DNA from: Hyposmocoma kahamanoa
Lineage: Eukaryota > Arthropoda > Insecta > Lepidoptera > Cosmopterigidae
Direction of reading: 5' to 3'
Assembly: GCF_003589595.1 (NCBI RefSeq)
Contig: NW_020653391.1
Span: 4,988,396-5,052,395, forward strand
DNA: 64,000 bases
This document shows positions 46,985 through 57,835 of the stretch, in pieces (within the stretch, counting starts at the first letter, position 1; each line of letters starts with the position of its first letter). The notes under the pieces were generated by a model, which ran no database searches, had not been told where the DNA came from, and saw nothing but the letters and a program-made list of their open reading frames with translations. A program made the position numbers and the translations under genes.

Positions 46985-47660
46985 AAGGGCAGGGGTTATG
47001 TAGGATTGTGCCGAACCCTAAAGGGAGCAGCCTGACCGCACCAAAACCCCGGGGTGTTCCTCCTCTCCGCTGTAGGTGGAGGTTCGGGTACGCTAAACAT
47101 TATTGCTTGTCCGCGCCTCAACCAGCGGCTGACCGCGCCCAGGGTAGCCCCTCCCCGAGAAGGGAGACACATTGGTCTCGCTCTAAATGCAAGGCACGTC
47201 GACCACCAGACGAGCCTTTCTCAGGCCCCTCCATTCCGGGCAATGAACTCCCCCGAGTCCGCTACCCAGAGGCCAAGGGGGCCAGGACAACATCTCCCCA
47301 ACTGTGAAGTTCAGTGGATGCTCCCCCAGCCTCCAACCGGTCCGGTGTGGGAGCTCTAATCGCCCAAAATCGGTCGCGGAGGAAAGAACGAGTCAACATC
47401 GACACGTCTTCCTCGCGACTCTCCTCCCCGCGCGGACCCGCTCGGTCTGGACTAAGATGAGCCCTCGCGGAACGCCCTCCTCCTCAGCCCAGCCTAGTTC
47501 CATCGGTCGGCCCGTGGGATCCCTTTCCTTCATCCTGGGTTGAAATCGACCACGGTTACTGAGCCCCCCGCCACGACAAGGAACCCAGGGGAACCCATTC
47601 GGGGGGGAACCTAACCTAACCTTACATAGTTTAGACAATTTCGGCCCCCGTGAACCCCGT
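46985..47660. mobile_element. GC-rich element ending in CCTAACCTAACC
   Basis: About 650 bp of GC-rich sequence is embedded in AT-rich DNA. At its right end (near 47610) it reads AACCTAACCTAACCTT, two and a half units of the insect telomere repeat CCTAA. On the left it begins AAAAAAAAGGGCAGGGGTTA. Overlapping frames of about 80-100 codons exist on both strands, which is expected of GC-rich noncoding DNA. It is probably the UTR of a retrotransposon. The class is unknown. Confidence 0.45.
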
Positions 47661-48094
47661 GAAAATCCGTTGGCGAGATCGTGATTATTCAAATAAGTTT
47701 TTTGTTTGCAAATTTATCAATTATAAAAACAAAATGATACTAAAATAATATCGATACTACCCACGTAAATTGTTGTACAAAATATCATTTTTTATAACTT
47801 AAATATAACCATTTTAATATTATATGTTATAGGTTCCATCAAAAGTTAGAAAAACACTGTAATGTTTTGTTTACTTTTAAACATGAAACCTATTAGCATA
47901 CATAAAAAACGATATATTTAAGTTAAACAGTAAAAAAATTCTATTTTTAAACAACTTGCATAGGAGGTGTCGATATGTAATATTTTATCAATGTCAGACT
48001 AATGGGGTGCTGATTGAGACTCCAATATGAAATTGCCAACTAATTGCTTGAAAGCTAGGTTATAATAAAAATTTATTCAATATTGTAGGAGATA

Positions 48095-48205
48095 CATGAG
48101 GTTAATCAACCGTGACCATTGGACCTTTAAAGGGCCCGAAACGTCGGTTTGTTTGAAAAAACAAATATACGCGATTTAAATCCTGAAAAATAGTTTCATT
48201 TCCTA
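48095..48205 (+). repeat. Dispersed repeat, CGAAACGTCGGTTTG family
   Basis: The best copy in the window: CAACCGTGACCATTGG, GGGCCCGAAACGTCGGTTTG, GAAAAAACAAATATACGCGA, then TCCTGAAAAATAGTTTCATT. Related pieces lie at 23322-23395 and 57665-57835. Confidence 0.6.
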
Positions 48206-48349
48206 TACATGGGGTTAAGGCATCTGTTTTTAATTATTAACTATTCCGTTATTCCGACCCCAGCTTTCTGGTTCACTGGTAGAGAATGCCTAATGACTAA
48301 GTCCCCGATTAGTACAGTTTTGTGTGCAATAAAAATGAAAAAAAAAAAT

Positions 48350-48657
48350 TTAGTAGCAGTAGAGCTTCTTGTGAAAGAGTTCGTCCAGGGAAGTACTGCC
48401 ACCTTACCTATTTTTGCCGCCAAGCAGTAATGTCAGCATTACTGTGTTCCGATTTTGAACACAAAAAAGCTAAGGGTACTGCAGAAATTACAGGCATATG
48501 CATGGGACTTGTCAACTTATGTCTCAGGGTGACGGGCGCAGTGGCAGTGCATCTCAGATCTTTGCGATTTAAAGTTCTGAGTGGCACTGCAACTGTTGTG
48601 GACAGGCGTGTAGCTTACCATCAGGCGCATGACTTGTTCGTCCCGTCACTTGGGATT
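48350..48657 (-). repeat. Dispersed repeat family A, copy 3 (inverted)
   Basis: Read on the plus strand it begins GTAGCAGTAGAGCTTCTTGT, continues GAGTTCGTCCAGGGAAGTAC, CAAGCAGTAATGTCAGCATT and GTGACGGGCGCAGTGGCAG, and ends TTCGTCCCGTCACTTGGG. It is the most complete copy. The 148-codon frame running through it is not a gene. Confidence 0.75.
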
Positions 48658-49027
48658 ATATATATAAAAAAAATATATATAATTCCAGATTTATTTACAG
48701 GTTTGTTTCATAAATCCCCACTATGTTGCATAATACTATGTAATACAGAAATAAATCATCGTTCATGAAATAATAAATTTTTACTTTTATTACTAACAGA
48801 AACAGGTACAAGGCAATACGCGTATAACATAATTACAACGATGTTTACAGAATACTTTTCGACTATAAGGTCGTTGTAACAGCCTATAATGAACATAACC
48901 GTTGGAGTTTCTCTTTTTAAATCTCTCGTGAATATACGGAGGCCAAATAAAGTTATTTTATGGGCATAATTCATGAAAAATATTCATTTGAATCTCGCTT
49001 TTATTTATAATATTCTTAAGTTTATTG

Positions 49028-49135
49028 AATATCGTCGGGGATAGTCCAATTACCCGTGACTAGCATTTGATTATGAGTTTTCATTTCGGTAATTTGATGT
49101 CCAAATCACCCCTGACGATATCACGAAATTTTACT
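49028..49135 (+). mobile_element. Short palindromic repeat with ATATCGTCGGGG ends
   Basis: It begins ATATCGTCGGGGATAG and ends CACCCCTGACGATAT, so its termini are inverted with one mismatch. The interior matches 11262-11335. It is a very short MITE-like element. Confidence 0.55.
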
Positions 49136-49149
49136 ACTACGGCATACAA

Positions 49150-49240
49150 CATTTTTTTTATGAAATCAGTCGCGTTATGCTGAAGGCGCTGATTAGAATC
49201 CAGCCGGATCGAAGGAATTTTTCTTAGTATTCTTACGAGT
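49150..49240 (+). repeat. SINE-like repeat fragment
   Basis: The tRNA-like end GATTAGAATCCAGCCGGATC followed by GAAGGAATTTTTCTTAG matches the copy at 21585-21625. The 5' part is truncated. Confidence 0.45.
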
Positions 49241-50627
49241 TACGTAGTCTGTTTTTGTTAAAAATAAAGTTTGTTGTGGAGTTTTTGCAACGAAACAAAC
49301 GATTATACCATAGTTTCCCAAAGTAGTCCCTACCCTACTACTATTTGGTTATTCAAACTAAGGCCTACGTAAAGGTGTTTTGAGAATTTATATTTCGTTT
49401 CGGAAATATAAAATCGATCAACGGTCGATCTGACATCCACAGCGATGTCCTGTACAAGTAGTCTTGCACATAGATCTTTGTTCTACGGATGAGGCGATAT
49501 ATATGTATATATTTTTTTTCAATTATTTTTTGTGGTGGTGGGCGTTGAATTTGCTTGCTTAAGTGGCCTATGAGCCAAATAGTTTGGGAACCTATGGATT
49601 ATACGCATAAGCTAGCAGATTTGTAATATTCTACACTTCAAACTGAGGGCGCGAAGAGAATCCTGGAAGCCTTATGAATACCGCCATTTCTCCACTAAAC
49701 CTACCTCCGATTATTTCTTTATGTAGACTATATTATATTTTATTTAATATGATGCTACTAGACATAACAACAGACTACAAAGAATACCTTAAAATTGTCG
49801 TATGCAAGGTTATTTGTAAAATATTAAAATCCTCGCAGGACTATAGGATATTACTAACATCATACGCTACAATTTTTGTTCCATAACTTTTGCCAAAACA
49901 TAATAAACTTATCAAAAATAAACTTCTAAGTTTTTGTTGTACCATCTGACATTTTTTAGATGTGCATTTGTTAGTAAGTTCAAACGTGCAAGCGGTCTTC
50001 CCCGAAGATCTCCCCGCTCTTGTGTTTTGCTTCGGACTATTTACACACTATTATGCACAGAATTGTCACCGTTTAAAGCGATCTATTTAAATATGTTTTA
50101 ATTTTGTACGAAAGTAAAGTCTGATGAATTAATAAAAATTTTGAAAAAAAAAACCATTTCTCATTTACAACATCATGACAGTATGAAGAGCTAAACGAGA
50201 CACTGCCCTGGATTTTTTATCATCCAAGTACGCAGAAGCTGTACAATAACCCTTAGTTTTCCCTTAGAGCAATCGCTATCAATTTCTTTATTATTGTTCT
50301 TACAACATTCTGCGATTTATTGTACGGGCTAAATTTATTGGTATAATCTAGTTAATTAGCAAGCACCATGTTTTTTTATAGAAACAAAGAAGTAATTGCG
50401 TATAAAGGATAAATGTATTTTTTAAATTGGTTTTCCTGGAAGCTGATAACCTTCGCTTTTGACCGTTGGCTATTTATTTGTGTTGTTAATCTATAAATTT
50501 GTTAATTCTACAGCTAATTGAAATTCCGATTCCTTTGAGAGTAATTAGAAAGAAACTCTATTGGTTCTTATTTCTATAATATGATATATCAAATCGAGAA
50601 CTGAGGGGAAATGTTTGGATATTTGTT
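49241..50627. other. Intergenic, nothing recognised
   Basis: Only short AT-rich frames; no repeat copy or gene that I can support. Confidence 0.4.
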
Positions 50628-50872
50628 TTTTTAACCGACTTCAAAAAAAGGAAGAGTATCTCAATTCGACTGTTTGTGTTTTTTAATGTATGTTACGCGC
50701 TAACGGCATTTGTGAATTGATTTTGATGAGTCTTTTTTTGTTGAAAAGGGGTTACCTTGGGTGTGGTCCCATTTAAATTTGAAGAATTGAATATTCCACC
50801 TCTAAGAGTGGCAAACTAAGGGATGAATGACTTTTGAGGTCGATTTTTTTAGTACTCTGTACTGAATAATAA
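50628..50872 (+). repeat. Dispersed repeat (AACCGACTTC...GAGGTCGATTTTTTTAGTA), uninterrupted copy
   Basis: It contains AACCGACTTCAAAAAAAGGA, ATGTATGTTACGCGCTAACG, GTGGTCCCATTTAAATTTGA and GAGGTCGATTTTTTTAGTAC in order. This is the reference copy showing that 23400-25375 was split by the Tc1 element. A diverged inverted fragment lies near 61968-62030. Confidence 0.65.
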
Positions 50873-50990
50873 TTTCAGTAATACCAAGTGACGGGACAAA
50901 CAAGTTGTGCGCCTGGTGGTAAGCATCTTGGTACTTGGTGTAATGGGCTGGTGTCCGCAACTCGACGTTAAGGCGCCTGTTTTGCATGAT
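50873..50990 (+). repeat. Family A fragment joined to a second repeat
   Basis: TACCAAGTGACGGGACAAAC and GCGCCTGGTGGTAAGC at 50880-50925 are the left end of family A. It then switches to GTAATGGGCTGGTGTCCGCA, the inverse of the word near 37490. Confidence 0.45.
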
Positions 50991-51359
50991 GTGGTGAAGC
51001 ATTTGTTACGTAATGAGGAATTTGCGAAGGTGTTAATTGAGGGGAAGGTAGAAGGGAAAAGAAAGAAAGGAATACCACTAATAGCGTATAGCGAACAAAT
51101 AAAGAAGATCAAAGTGAACAACTAAAAAGAGGTCAAGGAGCTGGCTATGAACCGCGTGGAATGGAGGAGGCCACAGGGCCAGGCTCTTTAGAGGGTACCG
51201 AGCTTCTGGCGCTAATTGATTTTAGGTATTCTATGCGCTCCGTGTATGTGTGCTAGACATGAGCGCCGCGCCGGCGCGCCGCCGCCTTGTGTATGTGAAA
51301 ATGGCGACGCCAGAAAATGACTTCTTTAAGATAAAACTTTTTTTTAAATAAAATGTAAG

Positions 51360-53890
51360 TTCGCATTTGACCTCCATTCCACCTGATGGAAAGTGACGAT
51401 GAGGTCGACAATAGATGAATGCCTACTCACTTTTGACATGAAAAGGCCCAGGCTATAACGTGCAGGGAACAAGTCTGCAGGCAGGGAATTCCACTACATA
51501 GCCGTTCGCCATATAAATGTGGAAGCGTAACGCTTCGTGTGAATCTTTGGAATATCCACAACATAGGGGTGGAACCCAAGTCTACGCCTAGTCCCCCGGT
51601 GATGGAAAGGGGAAAGCGGAATTAAATCCTGTAAAATACCGATAAGCTGGCAACTTTACGGCGATGTTCAAGGCTCTGCAGTTCGCCTCCACTAATTCCG
51701 TGCCACCTATTCTTGGCACGGTTGTCAATTGAATCAAAGGTAGCCAGTTCGTATGTAACAGAGCCATCCTAAAGGTGACAATAGTACTACATGCACGACC
51801 GGACTTGTGCTTAGTACAGCTGAAGCAACTGTCCCTATCTACCGACCCAATTGTCCCTATCTACCGACCCAGAGATAGGAGAGACTATGGGCTTTCTCGG
51901 AGAGACTACGGGCTCGACGGCAAGACCAGGGTACAGCGGGCGTCCGGGCCAAGCCCTCCACCAGTGATACGCCTTTGCGGGCGTCTCTGGCGGACCCGGA
52001 CTTGGGTATGGACTCGCTGGGGTTTGTGGTTAGCTGCAGAGACGGACATGTTTGTCTGCCCCGGTTTTGCATGTGTTCGGGGCGTCTGTCTCGTGAGTAG
52101 CTAGCGCGTCTTAGTGGCGGTCTAGTTGAGGGCCTGTATGCGAGGAGATCCGCGGGCCACGTGAGTTGCCCTTTAAGTTGGGAGCTATGTCCGGACATTG
52201 TCGAAGGACACTGCGACTGGCATCTCCGGCACTAGCCCGGAGAGCTAGTAGAGGATAAGCTAGATATCCTTCGGTCCCTCCAGCCGCTTATTTATTGGGA
52301 ACTGGAGGGTCGTAGTTTTTCAGCGTCGGAAAGTGAGCGTACCTTACAGCTCCGCCACTAATGAGGAGATTTGGTTGGTAGTGGACTCAGAGTCGACGGC
52401 TTAGCGGTGGCAACTGCTAGTTGTGCAATGCGCAACGAAAAGTGAGCGCGCCTACAGTGCCGGTACCTATCTGAAAAATAGGGAGGGTACTGTACGTGCA
52501 CCCGGGGCGGCTCATCCGAGGCACTAGCCTCTCGAAGAACCGGATGAAGTCAAGTGACAGAGGTCTGTGAGAACCAGGTACACTGGCAGATCTTGGGTCA
52601 GAACCTGAACTTGTAAGGTTCCTGTGCGCGCACAGGTTATAGTGTCCTTCTCGTATGCCGTGTGCCCTAAGGGTAGGTAGGGAGGGTCACTATAATCGAA
52701 ACTAACGTAGAAAGATATGGTGCTTGTCCCGGTGTTAAGTAACGCCTCACCCTGGAAAGGATCCCAAACTTCCTTGCTGTACGTTTGGCCATGGATTCAA
52801 TGTATCTGCCGAAGTACAAATTGGACGACCGGTCCAATTCAAGTAGCTGGAGACAGTCGGCTATCGGTATGGATAGGTATATCACGAAAAGTCGGACTCA
52901 GCTCAAAGGGACTCCGTTTTGTGGAGAATAAATACGCCTGCGTTTTGGTAACGTTAAATTTGGCATCGACCCAATCGGAGACTGCTTTGAATGTCAAATC
53001 TAAACGGGTAACTATGGACTCTTGACAAGACTAGAATTTCCTCTCCACTGACCCTTGCATTGGTCAAGTACCTATCTACAACTGTGTTATCATCAGCATA
53101 CGCAAAGGTACCTGGAATTAACATATCATTGATATGCAGCAGAAAGAGAGTTGCAGACAGTACGGAACCCTGAGGAATCTATCGCCATATGTTCGGAAGA
53201 GTAGCCTTCTAAGACCACTCGAATCGAACATTCGCTCAAGAAATCCGAGATCCAATTGCAAAGGTCAGTCAGAAGCATAAGGCAAAGGGGGAAGCTTACT
53301 TAAAAGGTTTGCGTGCCAGACCCTGTCAAAGGCTTTAGAAATATCCAAAGACACTGCAAGTGCTTCACCTTGCTTTTCTATAGCCTCGCTCCATATGTGA
53401 CAGGCATACACAAGAAGATTCCCAGTTGATTGGCCCTCGTCGGAATTCGTACTGGCGATCACTGAGGAGGTCGTTGTCTTCAAGGTACGGCAAGAGACGG
53501 TTGTTGATTACAGGTTCCATAGTCTTGCAGAGTATGGAAGTGCTGAGATAGGTCTATAGTTGACAGAGTCAACTCTGCTTCCCTTTTTCGGCGCAGGTTG
53601 TACGTTTGCAAGCTTCCACGACCTGCGAACTACACCAGTCTCAAGTGAGAGGCGGTTCAGGCGTAGGCGTGTTAGAACAGGAGACAACTCAGGCTCATAG
53701 TTACGTAGGACTAGTGCTGGAAATCCAATTGGCCCGCTAGCTTTATTCACGTGCAGAGTTCTAAGTACCTCTTTTTGGCGTATGTGAACTGGCGCTATGG
53801 CACTATGGTGCAGCCTGCCTGAGGTAAGATTAGATCATCTGCATGATAGACCAGCGTGCCGTCCGGCCTCAGCAGATGTGACATAGATAG
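51360..53890 (-). pseudogene. LINE reverse transcriptase, decayed and interrupted
   Basis: Minus-strand pieces in order: KASGPIGFPALVLRNYEPEL and PKKGSRVDSVNYRPISAL near 53740-53540 (RT N-terminal motifs); LAVSLDISKAFDRVWHANLL near 53360-53290 (motif A, catalytic Asp); FAYADDNTVVDR near 53105-53070 (motif C, YADD still readable); NLYFGRYIES near 52820; then, beyond an insert, LQSLEHRRKVASLSVFYRI near 51680 and a C-terminal part. Several frameshifts and stops make it inactive. With no RNase H after the RT it fits the Jockey/CR1 group better than R1. A second 3' end of the same family is at 55395-55720. Confidence 0.85.
51785..52690. mobile_element. GC-rich insert inside the LINE
   Basis: The LINE coding order breaks at about 52700 and resumes at about 51780. 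Between lies about 900 bp of GC-rich sequence that belongs to neither side. It starts near a 22-bp tandem duplication (TGTCCCTATCTACCGACCCA twice, 51829-51872). It has no recognisable protein and may be the 5' UTR of another retrotransposon. Confidence 0.5.
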
Positions 53891-54230
53891 GCGACAAAAG
53901 TTAGTTAGCGATTTTATATTTAAAGATGTTTTGTTTAAAAAATTAATTTGTCGATTTCTGGCGTCGCCATTTTCACTACGCGTGCGCGTGCGTACGATCG
54001 GAGCACCTGATCGAATTTATAAAAAATTGATTACTGTAGAAAATACATTATTTTATTTTTTCCCTTCAAAAACTATTTGTATAACGGTTTTTGTAAAAAC
54101 AAACACCGATATAAAAATTCGTTTTAGGGTCGCGCCCGCGCCGCCGAAACGCCGCCACCGCCGAAACTTTTTTGTCGGCGCGCCGCCGCCGGTTGGTCTA
54201 TTATCGGCGCTCATGTCTAATGTGTGCGTG

Positions 54231-55219
54231 TGGCATACGTTTTTAAAGCCGTGAGTAAGCCCAAGCGAAACAAACCTTCACATTTGACGGCCGAAGCAGG
54301 GCTAAAGTCGGCAGGGGGGACGCGTAGCGGCTCTGGATAGTATGGGCGGAACGCGTGCGAATTTAGGTATTTCCTTCGTATTATTAAAACAAATATACAC
54401 TTTGAAAATGTACGGAGTGTACGTTATACAAAAGATGTATACCTTCCGTGAAGTATTTACGCTGTACTAAGGTTTTATATTGTTTTTTTGAGATACCTGT
54501 GGATTTTTTTTCTATCGAGGAAACTACAAGTAATTGTGTTTCTAATGATAGAGTGAAGCCTTTAATATCTTATACATTAATTTCACAACTAAAGCTTTAG
54601 TAATAACGATACAGCAAGGGAACAAACGAACGCAATTATTTCGCAATTACATATCGCTGCCTCGGCACAGTCTTAAATAGAATGATGATATTAAATCTAT
54701 ACAACATTCAGTGCAAGACCCTACTGCATGCGCAGACAAAACACTAGATGCCAAGTGTACAAACCAGTAAGTAACTGGTGATACATTCAAGTGTAAAAAC
54801 AAACGAGTGCTTTGAGTGCACGCGAACTCGCCGCCGCCGCCTCGTGACTCAACGAGAGATTGAAAACCGGGGATGTATTTAGGCGATTGTTTCATGTTTC
54901 ATTATGATGCAAGAAATGTAGACAATAAATGACGCACACGAACTGCTCACATGTTCTTGATGATAGTTTATTAATTAACAAAAATAACAAACACTTTACG
55001 TCTTATTACCAGCAATGTGACGCAGCTTACAATTCTGACCAAATTTTTTTTAATTCTTAGGTGTAGAAATATGCATTGATAATTGTCATCAGTCAATGGA
55101 GTCGCAAAATGATTGTATAAAGTAATTTATTCTTTCACCACGATTACAAAAATAGAAATATTTGCTATTGCCTTAATACAACATTAGGTTTTTACGATTG
55201 CTACACATTGGACATGAAT
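54231..55219. other. Intergenic, nothing recognised
   Basis: No gene or repeat is supported. The minus-strand frame near 54647-54895 is short and unremarkable. Confidence 0.4.
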
Positions 55220-55350
55220 CTATTTCGAACCTAAACGTGTATATTTGTTTCTTCAAACAAACCTATGTTCCGGGGTATTTACAAGTACCATGTTCACGTA
55301 ATGAGCACGAAACATTGGTTTGTATGAAAATGCCATATGTGCGATTTATA
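55220..55350. repeat. Diverged inverted pair of the GTTTGTTT..CAAAC family
   Basis: GTTTCTTCAAACAAACCTATG and ACGAAACATTGGTTTGTATG face each other around TACCATGTTCACG, resembling the inverted arrangement at 57665-57835. Confidence 0.35.
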
Positions 55351-55394
55351 GGCGGTTACATCAATGCAAAAGACATATTTATGAGGGACTCAGA

Positions 55395-55720
55395 TTTAGT
55401 AGAGGCGAAGCTGTAGAGCCTTGAACACTGTCGTAAAGTTGCCTGATTACCGGTATTCTACACGATATGAGAATGTGCGGTGCCGCTTTCCCTTTTCCAT
55501 AATCGGGGGACTAGATGTGGGCTGCGGTTCCACATTTATATGGCGAGCGGCTAGGGAATGGAATTCCCTGCCGGCGGACTTGTTCCCCGAACGCTACAAC
55601 TTGGACCTTTTCAAGGAGAGTAAATAGGCATTATTTATGTGTGCATGCTATATCGTCGACCTCATCGTCACTTTCGACAGACGGATGTCAAATGAGTGCG
55701 CATTTGATATCCAACTCACC
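55395..55720 (+). pseudogene. LINE 3' end, plus-strand copy
   Basis: The frame ends RAAREWNSLPADLFPERYNL then DLFKESK, the usual C-terminus of this LINE family. CGTAAAGTTGCCTGATTACC and GGAATGGAATTCCCTGCC match the minus-strand copy near 51480-51680. The 3' UTR continues GACCTCATCGTCACTTTCGA. It is truncated at the 5' side, as is usual for LINE insertions. Confidence 0.75.
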
Positions 55721-56157
55721 TGTTTTTATATTTAAAAAAAATCGACAGACATCGGAAAAATAGCTTCATTTCCAATTCGAAAATTTGTCATTTACATAAA
55801 GACTTAAAGGAAATTAAAATTCTGAACCGGAGTAATTTTTTTCCATCAAAATGTAAGTTATGTTCATTCGTGCTAAGTTGTAACTGTCAGCCGAGTTCGC
55901 GAGCATCGAAGCACAATCCGTAGATTAGATTGTAAGCCTTCCGATATGATATCTTATCAATATTGAATTTTATGATAAAATTGGACAATATGCAAAGTAT
56001 AGACGAACTTTACTATAACGTACCAAAATCGTAGTTATTACTCATGCACCGAATGATGTTACTTCGGGAATTGTTTTGGTTAATTTTTGCGGGATTGCTT
56101 TTGAACGTATATTCAATAAATAGGTAATCATAATAATGTGAAGTCCGTTTTTTTATA

Positions 56158-56420
56158 AATACCAAGTGACGAGACGAAAAAGTTGTGTCCAGGTCAGCGA
56201 CACGCCTGTCCATGATAGTTGTAGTGCCACTCAGAGATCGTAAAGACGCCTCTGCACCCGTCACCTTGAGATATAAGTTGACAAAACCCATGTGCCTGTA
56301 ATTTTACCAGCACCCTTACCCTTCCAAACATGTTCACTTGACTGCTTGGCGGCAGAAATAGGTAAGTTGGCAGTATTTCCCTGGACGAACTCTTTCACAA
56401 GGAGCTCTACTGCTACTGAA
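56158..56420 (+). repeat. Dispersed repeat family A, copy 5
   Basis: It begins ATACCAAGTGACGAGACGAA, with GAGATATAAGTTGACAAAAC, GCCTGTAATTTTACCAGCAC and CTGGACGAACTCTTTCACAA in order, and ends CTCTACTGCTACTG. Internal deletions are small. Confidence 0.65.
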
Positions 56421-56871
56421 ACCTAAAACCTGTATTGCAGTAGTCGGTGTCTTTCAACATATGACTACGATAAGTCTATTATTTCGATATTTCGGTGAAG
56501 ACAAGGCGTAAAAGTCAAATTACAAAAGTTTACGTGATAAATGTAAAAAAAAAACATAAACGTTTGCGTTCGTATACTTTTTATTTTTACGTAATAATTA
56601 CACTTTTTTTAGCGAAATATAATTTTTTGACGAAACATATTGAAAGAGCTTGAAAATTTACCATCGTATTGATGGAAACACTATAAAGTACACGCCGATT
56701 GTTGCCTAAGGTTCGCCAGATGTACAAGATAGGAACGACATGTCGCAGTTAAGCGAGGAGCATTCTTTCGTGCACCCCAAACCCATAAAAGGCAAATTTT
56801 TCATTAAATTGCCTTTTACAAACTTTCTTTCTTGAAATATCGATTTGCAAAGCAAACTAATTATACAATAG

Positions 56872-57640
56872 TAGCAGTAGAGTGAAAGAGTCCGTCCAGG
56901 GAACCCATCGAGTATATAACCAGAAATAGAGACGAAACGTCATTTAATTTGTTTGAAAACTATTCTGCCATATGATTACTGTGACAACTGCGCTCCGATC
57001 GGCTAGCCCGAGTTCGAAACAATTGACGTTCGAAACAATTGACGGGTGTCAATTGTTTAACTTCAAATCGACCAGTTAACTTGAGCTTTGGTATAATGGA
57101 CGTAATGGACGTAAATTACATATTTAATATTTAATTACCGATAAAATGTGATTCCGTTTGTTTTGTAATTAGATGTTTTGCTGTTTTTCCCACACCACCG
57201 AATAGAACAGCACGGCATTGTTAGAGATATTATCTTTATTACAATAAATACAGAATATTTTTTGGAATATACGGAGACGTACACACAGGTCAGTAGTTGT
57301 TCTGTCTATATTTCAGTGCAAACGGGAGTTGATATTTATAAGAGCTGTATCGCTAATGTGTTACCAGGAATACATGGCCCTTATTTCGTCTCCATTTCTG
57401 GTTATATACTCGATGAGGGAACCTTACCTATTTTAGTCGCCGAGCTGAGGGTTACAGCGTTTCGGTTTTGAAGGGCAAGTTGCTGTGAAATTACAGGCAC
57501 GTGCGACTTTTGCACTCATGTCTCAGTGTGACGGGCGCAGTGACAGTGCGTCTCAGATCTTTGCGATTTAAAGCTCTGAGAGGCACTGCTACTGCTATGA
57601 ACAGGCGCACGACTTGTTCGTCCAGTCACTTGGTATCACA
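56872..57640 (-). repeat. Dispersed repeat family A, copy 6 (inverted), split by a hAT-type element
   Basis: The left part 56872-56905 (GTAGCAGTAGAGTGAAAGAG, TCCGTCCAGGGAACC) and right part 57416-57640 (ACCTTACCTATTTTAGTCGC, GTGACGGGCGCAGTGACAG, TTCGTCCAGTCACTTGG) rejoin into a normal family A copy when 56906-57415 and one target duplication are removed. Confidence 0.75.
56906..57415. mobile_element. 510-bp non-autonomous hAT-type element
   Basis: The termini CATCGAGTATATAACCAGAA and its near-exact complement (ending TTATATACTCGATG) form inverted repeats of about 32 bp with one mismatch. The 8-bp direct repeat AGGGAACC lies on both sides (56898-56905 and 57416-57423), the hAT signature. There is no transposase inside. 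The interior has the tandem word GTTCGAAACAATTGAC twice, then its inverse (57010-57055). Confidence 0.85.
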
Positions 57641-57664
57641 ATCACAAAAAAATACAATTATAAG

Positions 57665-57835
57665 AAATGAAACCTTTTTTTAAATGTAATTTGTTTTTTC
57701 AAACAAACCAATGTTTCGGGACTTTCGCGCCCTTTTCAGGTTCCATTGTCACGGCTGACTGCCTACTGACTGACCAAAAATGAATATACGCGATCGATCG
57801 ATCGATAGATCTGAAAAAATAGTTTCATTTTCTAT
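57665..57835. repeat. Inverted copy of the CGAAACGTCGGTTTG family
   Basis: GTTTTTTCAAACAAACCAAT, GTTTCGGGACTTTCGCGCCC and TCCATTGTCACGGCTGA are the complement of the copy at 48095. It is followed by a plus-orientation tail, TATACGCGATCGATCGATCG and GAAAAAATAGTTTCATTTTC. Confidence 0.55.

Larger units (their letters stand above)
51247..54230. mobile_element. Composite: LINE lying between inverted GC-rich arms
   Basis: The left arm (51247-51350) contains TAGACATGAGCGCCG and GTGAAAATGGCGACGCCAGA. The right arm (about 53915-54230) contains the complements TCTGGCGTCGCCATTTTCAC near 53957 and CGGCGCTCATGTCTA near 54205, plus about 150 bp that the left arm lacks. Everything between is a LINE plus a GC-rich insert. 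A foldback or DNA element that received the LINE is the simplest explanation; two separate inverted copies is the alternative. Confidence 0.55.

Noticed and set aside
47008..47692. Overlapping 80-100-codon frames in the GC-rich block
   Set aside because: Several frames on both strands are open at once, as expected of GC-rich noncoding DNA, and none looks like a protein.
48322..48768. 148-codon plus-strand frame
   Set aside because: It runs through an inverted copy of dispersed repeat family A, and the other copies of that repeat do not preserve the frame.
57178..57471. 97-codon plus-strand frame
   Set aside because: It crosses the right boundary of the hAT-type insertion into a family A repeat, so it cannot be an ancestral coding unit.
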